64,000 nucleotides of DNA. It comes from Ramlibacter sp. GTDB taxonomy: Bacteria > Pseudomonadota > Gammaproteobacteria > Burkholderiales > Burkholderiaceae_C. A program made the position numbers and the translations under genes. The notes under the pieces were generated by a model, which saw only the letters and a program-made list of their open reading frames with translations, searched no databases and was not told the origin of the DNA. The stretch is taken from NCBI RefSeq assembly GCF_028291745.1, contig NZ_JAQGNQ010000124.1:1-64000 (forward strand). Reading direction: 5' to 3'. Positions 53,513 to 63,177 of the stretch are shown one piece after another (position 1 is the first letter of the stretch; each line of letters opens with the position of its first letter).

Positions 53513-53869
53513 TCACGAGACCAGCCATCCCACCGCATCCCCCAGCGCCGGAAACGCCCGCAGTTCCAAGCCCTTCGCCCGTGCGACCCCGGCGCTCACC
53601 CCGGTGATCTTCTCCGGCGGCGCCAGCGTGGCCACCTTCTCCATGTGCGCGAGGTAGCGATAGGTCAGCGCGCCGATGATCTGGTGTTCTTCGGCGGTGA
53701 AGGTGCCGACCACGTCGTTGATGTTGATCAGGATCCGCCGGTCGCCGTACTCGCGCGTGCGCTCCGCGATGTCGCGCAGCACGGGTTCCACGTCTTCGAT
53801 GAAGGCAAGGGCGGTGATCTCCACGGCCGCGAAAGCCGGGCCGTGGGTGTAGTGCAGCGTGGCGGTCAC
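53513..53869 (-). CDS. SpoIIAA/STAS-like protein
   Basis: 118 residues. The fold pattern ITALAFIEDVEPVLRDIAER with later RILININDVVGTFTAEEHQI resembles the SpoIIAA-like (STAS-related) family seen in single-domain lipid or ligand-binding proteins. GTG 53869 was chosen so the conserved THGPAFAAVEIT block is near the N-terminus; a longer start at ATG further upstream is less likely. No neighbours explain its function; it converges with aroG. Confidence 0.65.
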   Translation of the reverse strand: MTATLHYTHGPAFAAVEITALAFIEDVEPVLRDIAERTREYGDRRILININDVVGTFTAEEHQIIGALTYRYLAHMEKVATLAPPEKITGVSAGVARAKGLELRAFPALGDAVGWLVS

Positions 53870-53966
53870 GCCGGCGAGTATGCCGCGTTCCCGGCCCCAG
53901 GCATGCCGTACTGGCGACGCCCCCGCCATAGTGAGTAGCCCAGGCAGCCCGCGCGTGGCGGCGGCC

Positions 53967-56900
53967 CTACATGTTGCGGCGGTACTGCCCGCCAACCTCG
54001 AACAAGGCGTTGGTGATCTGCCCCAGCGAGCAGACCCGCACCGCATCCATCAACACCTCGAACACGTTGCGGTCGGCGATCACGGCCTCCTGCAGGCGCT
54101 TGAGCATCGCCGGCGCCTCGGCGGCATGGCGGGCGTGGAACTCGCGCAGGCGACGCAGCTGGCCCTGCTTTTCTTCCTCGGTGGAGCGCGCGAGTTCCAG
54201 CTTCTGCGGGATGGCATCGCCCTGCGGGTTGCGGAAAGTGTTGACGCCCACGATGGGCAGCTCGCCGGTGTGCTTGCGCATCTCGTAATGCATGCTCTCG
54301 TCCTGGATGCGGCCGCGCTGGTAGCCCGTCTCCATGGCGCCCAGCACGCCGCCGCGTTCGGCGATGCGTTCGAATTCGGACAGAACGGCTTCTTCCACCA
54401 GCTCGGTCAGCTCGTCGATCACGAAGGCGCCCTGGTTCGGGTTCTCGTTCCTGGCCAGCCCCCACTCGCGGTTGATCACCAGCTGAATCGCCATCGCGCG
54501 CCGCACGCTTTCCTCGGTGGGCGTGGTGATCGCCTCGTCGTAGGCGTTGGTGTGCAGCGAATTGCAGTTGTCGTAGATGGCGATCAGCGCCTGCAGCGTG
54601 GTGCGGATGTCGTTGAACGCGATCTCCTGCGCGTGCAGGCTGCGCCCCGAAGTCTGGACGTGGTACTTCAGCTTCTGGCTGCGCTCGTTGGCGCCGTAGC
54701 GCTCCTTCATCGCCACCGCCCAGATGCGGCGCGCCACCCGGCCCAGCACCGTGTACTCCGGATCCATGCCGTTGGAGAAGAAGAAGGACAGGTTGGGCGC
54801 GAAGTCGTCGACGTGCATCCCGCGCGCGAGATAGGCCTCGACGAAGGTGAAGCCGTTCGACAGCGTGAAGGCCAGCTGCGAGATCGGGTTGGCCCCCGCC
54901 TCGGCGATGTGATAGCCCGAGATCGACACCGAATAGAAGTTGCGCACGTCGTGGTGCACGAAGTACTGCGCGATGTCGCCCATCACCTTGAGCGAGAACT
55001 CGGTGGAGAAGATGCAGGTGTTCTGCCCCTGGTCTTCCTTCAGGATGTCCGCCTGCACCGTGCCGCGCACGTTGGCCAGCACCCATTCGCGGATCTTCGC
55101 GGCCTCGGTGTCGCTGGGTTCGCGGCCGTTGTCGGCCTGGAACTTCTCCAGGTTCTGGTCGATCGCGGTGTTCATGAACATCGCGAGGATCGTGGGGGCC
55201 GGGCCGTTGATCGTCATCGACACCGAGGTCGCCGCATCGCACAGGTCGAAGCCGGAATACAGCACCTTCAGGTCGTCGAGCGTCGCGATCGAGACGCCGG
55301 AGTTGCCCACCTTGCCGTAGATGTCGGGGCGCGGGTCGGGGTCGTTGCCGTACAGCGTGACCGAGTCGAAGGCCGTCGACAGGCGCTTGGCCGGCAGGCC
55401 CGCGGACAGCAGCTTGAAGCGACGGTTGGTGCGGAAGGCGTCGCCCTCGCCTGCGAACATGCGCGTGGGGTCCTCGTTCTCGCGCTTGAAGGCGAAGGTG
55501 CCGGCGGTATAGGGATAGCTGCCCGGCACGTTCTCCAGCATCAGCCACTTCAGGATCTCGCCGTGGTCCTCGTACTTCGGCAGGCTGACCTTGCGGACCA
55601 CGGTGCCGGACAGCGAGGTGTAGGTCAGCTTGGTGCGGATCTCGCGGTCGCGGATCTTCACGGCGTATTCGTCGCCCGCGTACGCCTGCTGCAGGTCGGG
55701 CCATTGCTGCAACAGGTGCAAGGCATCCTTGTCCATGCGGGCGAGGCGCTGGCCGGCGAGATCGAGCGTCGCTTCGGCGGCGGGCGCACGTCCGGGCTTT
55801 TCCGCCTTGAGCATGCGCGCCGCTTCCTTGAGCTGCTGGATCTCGCGCGCGAGCTGCGCCTGGGCGCGCACGCGCTGCTTGTAGCCGCGCAGCGTGTCGG
55901 CGATCTCGGCGAGATAGCGGGTGCGGGCGGCCGGCACGATGGGCGTCTGGTGCGTGCTGTGGCGCACCGCCACCGGCGGCAGCCGGCCTTCGCGCAGGGG
56001 CAGGCCCAGTGCCTGCAGCCGCGGCTGCAGTGCCTGGTACAGCGCGGTCACGCCGTCGTCGTTGAAGCGCGCGGCCATGGTGCCGAAGACCGGCATCTCC
56101 TCGGGCCGCTGGCCGAAGGCCTCGCGATTGCGCTGCACCTGCTTGGCGACGTCGCGCAGTGCGTCCGCCGCGCCCTTGCGGTCGAACTTGTTGATCGCGA
56201 CGAACTCCGCGAAATCCAGCATGTCGATCTTTTCCAGCTGGCTCGCGGCACCGAACTCGGGCGTCATCACGTACAGCGGTACGTCGACGTGCGGCACGAT
56301 CGCGGCGTCGCCCTGGCCGATGCCGGAGGTCTCGACGATCACCAGGTCGAAGCCGGCCGCCTTGCAGGCGGCAATCACGTCGGCCAACGCAGCGGAGATC
56401 GCGCTGCCGAAGTCGCGCGTGGCAAGTGAACGCATGTAGACCCGCGGGCCCTGGCTCCAGGGCGAGATCGCGTTCATGCGGATGCGATCGCCGAGCAGGG
56501 CGCCGCCGCTCTTGCGGCGCGAGGGATCGATCGAGATGACGGCGATGCGCAGGCGGTCGTCCTGGTCCAGCCGCAAACGGCGCACGATTTCGTCGGTGAG
56601 CGAGGACTTGCCCGCGCCGCCCGTGCCGGTGACGCCGACCACGGGAATGCGGCGGGTCGCGGCGTCACCGCGAATGGCCTCGAGCAACTTCGCATCGGCG
56701 CTGCCGTTTTCCAGCGCGGTGATCAGCTGCGCCAGCGCGCGCCAGTTCGCTTCGGCGTGGCCCTGCAGGGCCGCCAGCGCGGTCGGCGCGAATGGCGAGA
56801 GGTCGCGGTCGGATCGCATCACCATCTCGCCGATCATTCCGGCCAGGCCCATGCGCTGGCCGTCCTCGGGGCTGTAGATGCGGGCGACGCCGTAGTCCTG

Positions 56901-57260
56901 CAGCTCGCGGATTTCCGCCGGGATGATCACGCCGCCGCCGCCGCCGAAGACCTGGATGTGCTCGCCGCCGCGCTGGCGCAGCAGGTCGACCATATACCTG
57001 AAGTATTCGACGTGCCCGCCCTGGTAGGAGCTGACGGCGATGCCCTGCACGTCCTCCTGCAAGGCGGCGGTGACGACCTCGTCGACGCTGCGGTTGTGCC
57101 CCAGGTGGATCACCTCGGCGCCCATGCCCTGCAGGATGCGCCGCATGATGTTGATGGCCGCGTCGTGGCCGTCGAACAGCGAGGCGGCGGTGACGAAGCG
57201 CACCTTGTTCGTCGGGCGATAGCTGGCAAGCGCCTTGAATTCGGCGGACAGGTCGGTCAT
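53967..57260 (-). CDS. icmF: Fused isobutyryl-CoA mutase IcmF (B12-binding + G-protein + mutase)
   Basis: 1097 residues. Interconverts isobutyryl-CoA and n-butyryl-CoA using adenosylcobalamin. The B12 domain comes first, with DGHDAAINI for the cobalamin DxHxxG motif (Gly replaced by Ala). A MeaB-like GTPase follows, with Walker A GVTGTGGAGKSS, and NKFD, the G4 motif; then the mutase barrel with TSVSMTINGPAPTILAMF and IGxxSISGYHIAEAGA-type blocks. The three-part fusion and length are those of IcmF. ATG 57260 matches the family N-terminus. A LiuR-like palindrome lies 33 nt upstream. Confidence 0.94.
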   Translation of the reverse strand: MTDLSAEFKALASYRPTNKVRFVTAASLFDGHDAAINIMRRILQGMGAEVIHLGHNRSVDEVVTAALQEDVQGIAVSSYQGGHVEYFRYMVDLLRQRGGEHIQVFGGGGGVIIPAEIRELQDYGVARIYSPEDGQRMGLAGMIGEMVMRSDRDLSPFAPTALAALQGHAEANWRALAQLITALENGSADAKLLEAIRGDAATRRIPVVGVTGTGGAGKSSLTDEIVRRLRLDQDDRLRIAVISIDPSRRKSGGALLGDRIRMNAISPWSQGPRVYMRSLATRDFGSAISAALADVIAACKAAGFDLVIVETSGIGQGDAAIVPHVDVPLYVMTPEFGAASQLEKIDMLDFAEFVAINKFDRKGAADALRDVAKQVQRNREAFGQRPEEMPVFGTMAARFNDDGVTALYQALQPRLQALGLPLREGRLPPVAVRHSTHQTPIVPAARTRYLAEIADTLRGYKQRVRAQAQLAREIQQLKEAARMLKAEKPGRAPAAEATLDLAGQRLARMDKDALHLLQQWPDLQQAYAGDEYAVKIRDREIRTKLTYTSLSGTVVRKVSLPKYEDHGEILKWLMLENVPGSYPYTAGTFAFKRENEDPTRMFAGEGDAFRTNRRFKLLSAGLPAKRLSTAFDSVTLYGNDPDPRPDIYGKVGNSGVSIATLDDLKVLYSGFDLCDAATSVSMTINGPAPTILAMFMNTAIDQNLEKFQADNGREPSDTEAAKIREWVLANVRGTVQADILKEDQGQNTCIFSTEFSLKVMGDIAQYFVHHDVRNFYSVSISGYHIAEAGANPISQLAFTLSNGFTFVEAYLARGMHVDDFAPNLSFFFSNGMDPEYTVLGRVARRIWAVAMKERYGANERSQKLKYHVQTSGRSLHAQEIAFNDIRTTLQALIAIYDNCNSLHTNAYDEAITTPTEESVRRAMAIQLVINREWGLARNENPNQGAFVIDELTELVEEAVLSEFERIAERGGVLGAMETGYQRGRIQDESMHYEMRKHTGELPIVGVNTFRNPQGDAIPQKLELARSTEEEKQGQLRRLREFHARHAAEAPAMLKRLQEAVIADRNVFEVLMDAVRVCSLGQITNALFEVGGQYRRNM

Positions 57261-57292
57261 GGGGTGGTGCCTCGAGGAAGCTGTCACCTTAA

Positions 57293-57308
57293 TTGACGTT
57301 TACGTCAA
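57293..57308. promoter_or_regulatory. Palindrome TTGACGTTTACGTCAA upstream of icmF (LiuR-like box)
   Basis: TTGACGT and ACGTCAA flank TT, giving a 16-bp palindrome 33 nt before the icmF start. A further CGTCAACGTCAAC follows on the far side. The MerR-type regulator LiuR, which controls branched-chain amino acid and acyl-CoA breakdown in many proteobacteria, binds TTTACGTNNACGTAAA-like sites from memory. This match is inferred and unverified. Confidence 0.55.
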
Positions 57309-57373
57309 CGTCAACGGGCTGTCGATCGCTCGTCCAGGGCTGCTGACCGGAGCGGTGCCTGTTCGAGCAATTC

Positions 57374-57479
57374 GAACGCAGAAGGCGCAGAAGTGACGCA
57401 GAACACGCAGAAGAACTTCCGAACTTTTGCTTTTGATTCCTTCTGCGTCTTCTGCGCCACTTCTGCGTCTTCTGCGTTC
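57374..57479. repeat. GCAGAAG-rich inverted repeat, copy 1
   Basis: Left arm 57374-57415 and right arm 57437-57479 are near reverse complements built of GCAGAAGGCGCAGAAG-type units, separated by ~21 bases. It lies between the icmF promoter and the divergent rhodanese gene. A second copy of the same design is at 60573-60680. Could form a long hairpin in RNA or DNA; no protein reading frame is supported. Confidence 0.7.
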
Positions 57480-57526
57480 AAGATTGCTTTTGCACCCCCC
57501 GTTCTCCAGGCTGGCAAAATCGCGGA

Positions 57527-57964
57527 ATGAACTCCTCCTCTTCCGACCGCGAGCCCGGCCAGCCCCAGCCGGCCGAGGGCTATGCGGGCGATGTGTCGCC
57601 CGACCTGGCCTGCCGCTGGTGGCAGTCGGGCGAGGCGGTGCTGGTGGATGTCCGCACCGATGCCGAGCGCGACTGGGTCGGCTTCATCCCGGGGGCCGCG
57701 GCCCTCGAATGGAAGCACTGGCCCGGCATGCAGATCGATCCGCAGTTCGGCGAGAAGCTGCGCGCGCTCGTGCCGCCCGGCAAGAAGGCCGTGCTGCTGT
57801 GCCGCAGCGGCGTGCGCTCGATCGCGGCCGCCAGGTGCGCGACCGAGATCGGCATCGAGGCGTACAACATCCTCGAAGGCTTCGAAGGCAATCCCGACGC
57901 CGACGGCCATCGCAACACCTCCGGCGGCTGGCGCGTGCGCGGGCTGCCGTGGCGCCAGGGCTGA
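57527..57964 (+). CDS. Rhodanese-like domain protein
   Basis: 145 residues, single rhodanese domain. [19 protein letters not shown] begins the fold, [17 protein letters not shown] is the conserved early block, and [12 protein letters not shown] is the active-site loop with catalytic Cys (about residue 92). Probably transfers sulfane sulfur or binds a partner. It lies 34 nt upstream of argJ on the same strand, perhaps co-transcribed. Confidence 0.88.
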   Translation: MNSSSSDREPGQPQPAEGYAGDVSPDLACRWWQSGEAVLVDVRTDAERDWVGFIPGAAALEWKHWPGMQIDPQFGEKLRALVPPGKKAVLLCRSGVRSIAAARCATEIGIEAYNILEGFEGNPDADGHRNTSGGWRVRGLPWRQG

Positions 57965-57998
57965 AGCGGCGCTCTCCACTTTTCCACAAGGCATCTCC

Positions 57999-59225
57999 AT
58001 GGCAGTCAACCTGAGCGCCCCCAGCGCGGACTCGCTGCACCCGGTCGCCGGCGTGCGCATCGGTGTGGCCGAAGCGGGCATCCGCAAGGCCAACCGCAAG
58101 GACCTCACCGTCTTCCTGCTGGACGAAGGCGCGGCGGTGGCCGGCGTGTTCACGCGCAACCGCTTCTGCGCCGCCCCCGTGCAGGTGTGCCGCGAGCACC
58201 TGCTGCACAGCGACATCCGGGCGCTGGTGATCAACACCGGCAACGCCAACGCGGGCACCGGCGAGGACGGCCTGGTGCGCGCGCGCTCCACCTGCATCGC
58301 CGCCGCCCGCCTGCTGGAAGTGGCGCCCGAACAGGTGCTGCCTTTCTCCACCGGCGTGATCATGGAGCCGCTGCCCAACGACCGCATCGAGCGCGGACTG
58401 CCGGCGGCCATCGCCGACGCCCGGCCCACGCACTGGCTGAAGGCGGCCGAGGGCATCATGACCACCGACACGCTGCCCAAGGCGTACAGCCGGCAGGTGC
58501 AGGTCGAGGGCGCCACGGTGACCATCACCGGCATCAGCAAGGGCGCGGGCATGATCCGCCCGAACATGGCGACCATGCTGGGCTTCCTGGCGACCGATGC
58601 GCAGATCGATCCCAAGCTGCTGTCCGAGCTGGCCTTCGAACTGGCCGAGGGCTCGTTCAACCGCGCGACCGTCGATGGCGACACGTCGACCAACGACTCC
58701 TTCGTGGTGATCGCCACCAACCAGGCGCGCCACCCCGTGGTCACCTCCTTCCGCACGCCCGCGGGCGCCGCGCTGAAGGAGGCCATGCTCGAAGTCGCGC
58801 GCCTGCTGGCGCAAGCCATCGTGCGCGACGGCGAGGGCGCGACCAAGTTCATCACCGTGCGGGTGGAGGGCGGCAAGACCGCGGCCGAGTGCCGCCAGGT
58901 TGCCTATGCCATCGCGCATTCGCCGCTGGTGAAGACCGCGTTCTTCGCGAGCGATCCCAACCTCGGGCGCATCCTTGCCGCCGTCGGCTATGCCGGCATC
59001 GACGACCTGGACCAGACGCGCATCGAGCTGCACCTCGACGACGTGCACGTCGCCACGCGCGGCGGCCGCAATCCCTCGTACCGCGAGGAGGACGGGCAGC
59101 GCGTGATGAAGCAGTCCGAGATCACCGTGCGCGTGGGGCTGGGCCGCGGCGATGCCGCCGACCAGGTGTGGACCTGCGACTTCAGCCACGAGTACGTGAC
59201 CATCAACGCCGATTACCGTTCATGA
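57999..59225 (+). CDS. argJ: Bifunctional glutamate N-acetyltransferase/amino-acid acetyltransferase ArgJ
   Basis: 408 residues. Transfers the acetyl group of N-acetylornithine to glutamate in the recycling branch of arginine synthesis. Signature features: [26 protein letters not shown], and [20 protein letters not shown], which carries the autocleavage Thr (between the alpha and beta chains), plus [10 protein letters not shown]. Length is standard. Start ATG 57999 follows GGCATCTCC with weak SD. Its end overlaps the ATPase gene (ATGA). Confidence 0.96.
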   Translation: MAVNLSAPSADSLHPVAGVRIGVAEAGIRKANRKDLTVFLLDEGAAVAGVFTRNRFCAAPVQVCREHLLHSDIRALVINTGNANAGTGEDGLVRARSTCIAAARLLEVAPEQVLPFSTGVIMEPLPNDRIERGLPAAIADARPTHWLKAAEGIMTTDTLPKAYSRQVQVEGATVTITGISKGAGMIRPNMATMLGFLATDAQIDPKLLSELAFELAEGSFNRATVDGDTSTNDSFVVIATNQARHPVVTSFRTPAGAALKEAMLEVARLLAQAIVRDGEGATKFITVRVEGGKTAAECRQVAYAIAHSPLVKTAFFASDPNLGRILAAVGYAGIDDLDQTRIELHLDDVHVATRGGRNPSYREEDGQRVMKQSEITVRVGLGRGDAADQVWTCDFSHEYVTINADYRS

Positions 59226-60094
59226 GCGATCGATTCGAACAACTGATCGAACGGGGCATGCAACTGCTGTCCCGCATCGAAGCCATCCTGCCGCAACCCC
59301 TCTCGGCTCCCGACTGGAACGCCTCCATTGCCTGGCGCTACCGCAAGCGCTCCAGTGGCCATGGGGTGCTCGAGCCGGTGAAGCACGTCGCCGTGATTGC
59401 ACTCGACGACCTCAAGGAGATCGAGCCGCAGAAGGAGAAGATCCAGCGCAACACGATCCAGTTCGTGCAGGGCCATCCGGCCAACAACGTGCTGCTGACC
59501 GGCGCGCGCGGCACCGGCAAGTCGTCGCTGATCAAGGCCTGCCTGAACGAGTACGCGCCGCGGGGCCTGCGCCTGATCGAGGTCGACAAGGCCGACCTCG
59601 TGGACCTGCCGGACCTCATCGACGTGGTCTCCGGGCGGCCCGAGAAGTTCATGGTGTTCTGCGACGACCTGAGCTTCGAGGAGGGCGAGCCCGGCTACAA
59701 GGCGCTCAAGTCGATCCTCGACGGATCGGTGGCCGCATCGACGGCCAACGTGCTGATCTACGCCACCAGCAACCGCCGCCACCTGCTGCCCGAGTACATG
59801 AAGGAGAACCTCACGTACACGCACACCGATGACGGCGAGGTGCATCCCGGTGAAGTGGTGGAGGAGAAGATCTCGCTGTCCGAGCGCTTCGGCCTGTGGG
59901 TGAGCTTCTATCCCTTCAGCCAGGAAGAGTACCTGCACATCACGGCCACGTGGCTGGAGCACTTCAAGGTTCCGCCCGGGGAGATCGAGGCGGCGCGTCC
60001 GCAGGCGCTGGTGTGGGCGCTGGAGCGCGGCTCGCGCAGCGGCCGCGTGGCCTACCAGTTCGCGCGCGATTACGCCGGGCGGCATCACGCGTGA
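59222..60094 (+). CDS. ATP-binding protein, DUF815 family (AAA+)
   Basis: 290 residues. Walker A is [12 protein letters not shown] (about residue 92) and Walker [10 protein letters not shown] (about 145); SNRRHLLPE is the sensor/arginine-finger region typical of DUF815 AAA+ ATPases. Family function is not established. It overlaps argJ and mutT starts by four bases each (ATGA, GTGA). The argJ-DUF815-mutT order is a common Burkholderiales arrangement. Confidence 0.92.
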   Translation: MSDRFEQLIERGMQLLSRIEAILPQPLSAPDWNASIAWRYRKRSSGHGVLEPVKHVAVIALDDLKEIEPQKEKIQRNTIQFVQGHPANNVLLTGARGTGKSSLIKACLNEYAPRGLRLIEVDKADLVDLPDLIDVVSGRPEKFMVFCDDLSFEEGEPGYKALKSILDGSVAASTANVLIYATSNRRHLLPEYMKENLTYTHTDDGEVHPGEVVEEKISLSERFGLWVSFYPFSQEEYLHITATWLEHFKVPPGEIEAARPQALVWALERGSRSGRVAYQFARDYAGRHHA

Positions 60095-60555
60095 ACCAGC
60101 CCCTGGTCGCCGATGCGGACCGCCCGCGTGAAGGCGGCCCGGACCGCAAGGAAGTGGCGGTCGCGGTCGGCGTGCTGATTCGCGGCGACGGCGCCTTCCT
60201 GCTCACCTCGCGGCCGCCGGGCAAGGTGTATGAGGGCTACTGGGAATTTCCCGGCGGCAAGGTGGAGCCCGGCGAGACGATCGAGCAGGCGCTGCGGCGC
60301 GAGCTGCAGGAGGAGATCGGCCTCACGATAGCTGCGGTGCAGCCCTGGCGCGTGGAGCGCGTGGACTATCCGCATGCGCTGGTGCGGCTGCACTTCTGCA
60401 AGGTCTACCAGTGGACCGGCGAGCTGCACATGCACGAGGGCCAGCAGTGCGCGTGGCAGCAATTGCCGGTGACGGTGCAGCCGGTGTTGCCGGGGACGGT
60501 GCCGGTGTTGAAGTGGTTTGCCGAGGAACGCGGGTTTGTCGGCGCGACGCACTGA
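60091..60555 (+). CDS. mutT: NUDIX hydrolase, MutT-like
   Basis: 154 residues. Removes 8-oxo-dGTP or related nucleotides. The Nudix box matches exactly: GGKVEPGETIEQALRRELQE followed by EIGL (about residues 52-75). WEFPGGKVEPGE is the MutT-type lead. A C-terminal WQQLPVTVQPVLPGTVPVLK is also MutT-like. GTG 60091 overlaps the ATPase stop. Close homologues in Burkholderiales are annotated mutT. Confidence 0.92.
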   Translation: MNQPLVADADRPREGGPDRKEVAVAVGVLIRGDGAFLLTSRPPGKVYEGYWEFPGGKVEPGETIEQALRRELQEEIGLTIAAVQPWRVERVDYPHALVRLHFCKVYQWTGELHMHEGQQCAWQQLPVTVQPVLPGTVPVLKWFAEERGFVGATH

Positions 60556-60572
60556 AAGTCAAAGACCAGCAA

Positions 60573-60680
60573 CCGGACGCAGAAGGCGCAGAAGTTGCGC
60601 AGAAGGCGCGGAAGAACATCCTTTAAAAGATTTTTTCTGTTCTGCGTCTTCCGCGTAACTTCTGCGCCTTCTGCGTCCGG
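60573..60680. repeat. GCAGAAG-rich inverted repeat, copy 2
   Basis: Between the convergent mutT and yacG ends. Left arm about 60573-60618 and right arm 60638-60680 are near-perfect reverse complements made of GCAGAAGGCGCAGAAG units, with an A/T-rich loop including CTTTAAAAGATTTTTT. Same family as 57374-57479. The hairpin with a T-run may terminate transcription for both strands. Confidence 0.75.
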
Positions 60681-60690
60681 ATATTGGTTG

Positions 60691-60897
60691 TTACTGCTCC
60701 TTCGGATCACCGAAAGGCAATTCATCCGGCGGCGTGTCTTCCGGCACCCGGAAGCTTTCGCTCGCCCAGGCCCCGAAGTCCAGGTTCTTGCAGCGTTCGC
60801 AGCAGAAGGGCCGATAGGGATTGGTCGGTGCGTAGATGCTGTCGCCGCCGCAGGCGGGGCAGCGCACGATGCGCGGTTTGTCGGCGCGGGTGGCCAT
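60691..60897 (-). CDS. yacG: DNA gyrase inhibitor YacG
   Basis: 68 residues, small zinc protein. CPAC and CERC form the Cys4 zinc site typical of YacG, which binds GyrB and inhibits gyrase. [17 protein letters not shown] is diagnostic. It ends the yacG-zapD-coaE-pilD-pilC order, here read in the minus direction. ATG 60897 is 8 nt after the zapD stop. Confidence 0.94.
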   Translation of the reverse strand: MATRADKPRIVRCPACGGDSIYAPTNPYRPFCCERCKNLDFGAWASESFRVPEDTPPDELPFGDPKEQ

Positions 60898-60905
60898 GGC
60901 TTGCC

Positions 60906-61658
60906 TCAGGCGCAAAGAGTCAGTTCGAAAGGAGTGTTGTCGCTGCTCGATTGCAGGCGATCGCTCTCCTGCCGCATCAGGCGCACCGACACGATCAGCC
61001 GGTTGCCGCTGATTTCCGGCACCAGTCCCAAGTTCGGATCGATGCGCAGGCGCAGCAGCTGGAAGGTGCGCCCCTGCGGCAGCGTCTGCTGCAACTGGCC
61101 GGCGCTGGCCATCACCTTCTGCGGCATGCCGGAGTCGCGCAGCAGCTTGAGCAGCAAATGGATCGATTCGGCCAGCGGCGCCAGCGTCGAGGCCCAGCGT
61201 TCCAGGTCGGCACGCCTTTCCTCGGGCGGCCGGTGCTGCCAGGCGTAGTAGCCGGGCAGGTCGAATTCGCAGGTGCCGCCGGGAATGCCGGCGCGGCTGC
61301 GAATGCTCATGAGCCACTCGTTCTCGGTGAGCGACTGGCCCGCCTTGCCCGGCGTGCCGTTGACCGCGCTGAAGCAGGACTCCATCTGCGTGACGATCTT
61401 GTCCAGCACCGCCTCGGCCACGCCGGGGTTGCCGCGGTAGCCATTGAGCACCTGCTTCTGTCGCTCGAGGTCCTTGAGCACGTCGGACTTGAGGTCCGCG
61501 CGCGCGCCGACATCCATCACTTCGAAGATGGTGCCGAGCGCGTAGTGGTGGTCCAGCGGATGGCTGCGCGGAATCAGTTCGCCCAGGCGGCGAAACAGGT
61601 GTTCCAGCCGCAGGTAGGTCCGGATTCGTTCGTTGAAGGGGTATTCGTAGAGGATCAC
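60906..61658 (-). CDS. zapD: Cell division protein ZapD
   Basis: 250 residues. Crosslinks FtsZ filaments at the Z-ring. [20 protein letters not shown] is the well-conserved start, followed by the helical domain; [20 protein letters not shown] and [10 protein letters not shown] are later conserved parts. GTG 61658 start chosen to match this N-terminus. Standard position between coaE and yacG. Confidence 0.95.
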   Translation of the reverse strand: MILYEYPFNERIRTYLRLEHLFRRLGELIPRSHPLDHHYALGTIFEVMDVGARADLKSDVLKDLERQKQVLNGYRGNPGVAEAVLDKIVTQMESCFSAVNGTPGKAGQSLTENEWLMSIRSRAGIPGGTCEFDLPGYYAWQHRPPEERRADLERWASTLAPLAESIHLLLKLLRDSGMPQKVMASAGQLQQTLPQGRTFQLLRLRIDPNLGLVPEISGNRLIVSVRLMRQESDRLQSSSDNTPFELTLCA

Positions 61659-61701
61659 GCGGGGGCGGTGCGGCGACCGGGCATTCGGTCGCAGGGCGCC
61701 A

Positions 61702-62304
61702 TCATAGCCCGAAGGACTGCGCTGCCTGTTGCACTTCGTGCCGCAATGCATCGAGGCTGAGGCCCTCGTTGCAGATCACGACGTCCGCCGCCGCGAGGCG
61801 CAGTGCGCGGGGCGCCTGGGCGGCGATGATGGTGCGCACTTCCTCGGGGGCGAGGCCGCTGCGCGCCACCACGCGCGCCACCTGCGTCTCGGGCGAGCAA
61901 TCGACCACCAGCACGCGATCGAGCTGCGGGCGCCAGCGGGTCGACTCGACCAGCAGCGGAATGTCGAAGACGATGCTGCGCGTGCCCGCCGCCAGCGCGG
62001 CCTGCACCTGGCGCTCGATTTCCTCGCCCACCAGCGGATGGATGATCTGCTCCAGCGCGCGCCGCGCCTGGGGCTGCGCATAAGCCTGTTCGCGCATGCG
62101 GGCGCGATCGAGCGCGCCGTCGACCGCTATGAATTCCGGACCGAATTGCCGCGCGATCGCCGCGATCGCCGCGCCGCCGCTGGCGGTGGTCGCACGCGAG
62201 ATCGCATCGGCATCGATGGCCGCCGCGCCCAGCGCCTGCAGCATCGCCAGCACGGTGCTCTTGCCGCTGCCGATGCCGCCGGTGAGGCCGATGCGCGTGG
62301 CCAC
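61702..62304 (-). CDS. coaE: Dephospho-CoA kinase
   Basis: 200 residues. Final step of CoA synthesis. P-loop GGIGSGKST at residue 10, DADAISR (substrate-binding Asp) at about 33, and VVDCSPETQVARVVARSGL with the lid Arg region. Length and order (pilD-coaE-zapD) match other Burkholderiales. It follows pilD by 9 nt. Confidence 0.96.
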   Translation of the reverse strand: MATRIGLTGGIGSGKSTVLAMLQALGAAAIDADAISRATTASGGAAIAAIARQFGPEFIAVDGALDRARMREQAYAQPQARRALEQIIHPLVGEEIERQVQAALAAGTRSIVFDIPLLVESTRWRPQLDRVLVVDCSPETQVARVVARSGLAPEEVRTIIAAQAPRALRLAAADVVICNEGLSLDALRHEVQQAAQSFGL

Positions 62305-62313
62305 GCTGACCGC

Positions 62314-63177
62314 TCAGTGCACGCCGAAGGGGAAGGCGAAGGGCAGCAGCGCCGGCACGGCGGCGGGGCTGAGGGCCAGCGACAGCAGGCCGGCGCCCGC
62401 CAGGTAAGGGCCGAAGGGCATCGGGATGTCCTTGTTGGCCAGCTTGCCCACGATGATCAGCAGGATGCCGATGACCGCGCCGACGATCGATGACAGCAGG
62501 ATGATCGCCAGCAGGTAGTGCGCGCCCAGCCAGGCGCCCAGCGCGGCCAGCAGCTTGAAGTCGCCGTAGCCCATGCCCTCCTTGCCGGTGGCCAGCTTGA
62601 AGGCCTGGAAGATGCCCCAGAACACCAGGTAGCCGAGGGCCGCGCCCCACACCGCGGACTCCAGCGGCACGGTCCATCCCAGCGCCGAGACGATGAGGCC
62701 CAGCCACAGCAGCGAGTAGTTCAGGTCATCCGGCAGGATCTGCGTGTCCATGTCGATCAGGAACAGGCAGATCAGCAGCGCCGCGAAGGCCGCCCAGGCC
62801 GCAGCGTGAAGGGTGATCCCCCAGCGCCAGCCGCACAGCGCGAAGAAACCGGCGGTGACCAGTTCCACCACGGGATAACGCATGCTGATGCGCGTGCCGC
62901 ATTGCGAGCACTTGCCGCGCAAGGCCAGCCAGCTGACCACCGGGATGTTCTCGTACCAGCGGATCTGGTGGCCGCACTCGCGGCAGCGCGAGCGCGGCAC
63001 CACCAGGTTGAAGGGCTCTTCCTCCTTGACCGGCTGGCCGCTGTACTCCGCGCACTCCGCGCTCCACTGGCGCTCGAGCATCTTCGGGAAACGATAGATG
63101 ACGACGTTGAGGAAGCTTCCGATCAGGAGCCCCAGGACGCCGGCGATCGCCGCGTCCAGCATTGCACCAGCCACCAT
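62314..63177 (-). CDS. pilD: Type IV prepilin peptidase PilD
   Basis: 287-residue inner-membrane aspartic peptidase that cleaves and N-methylates prepilins. The N-terminal GLLIGSFLNVVIYRFP is diagnostic. Two zinc-ribbon Cys pairs (CRECGHQ, CSQCGTR) occupy the first loop. Catalytic Asp residues lie in LIDMDTQILPDDL and in GMGYGDFKLL (GxGD). ATG 63177 overlaps pilC stop (TGATG); a shorter start is at ATG 63162. Confidence 0.95.
   Translation of the reverse strand: MVAGAMLDAAIAGVLGLLIGSFLNVVIYRFPKMLERQWSAECAEYSGQPVKEEEPFNLVVPRSRCRECGHQIRWYENIPVVSWLALRGKCSQCGTRISMRYPVVELVTAGFFALCGWRWGITLHAAAWAAFAALLICLFLIDMDTQILPDDLNYSLLWLGLIVSALGWTVPLESAVWGAALGYLVFWGIFQAFKLATGKEGMGYGDFKLLAALGAWLGAHYLLAIILLSSIVGAVIGILLIIVGKLANKDIPMPFGPYLAGAGLLSLALSPAAVPALLPFAFPFGVH

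Noticed and set aside
53859..56429. Plus-strand open frame of about 850 codons antisense to icmF
   Set aside because: Antisense shadow of a gene with full catalytic motifs; no ribosome site or domain.
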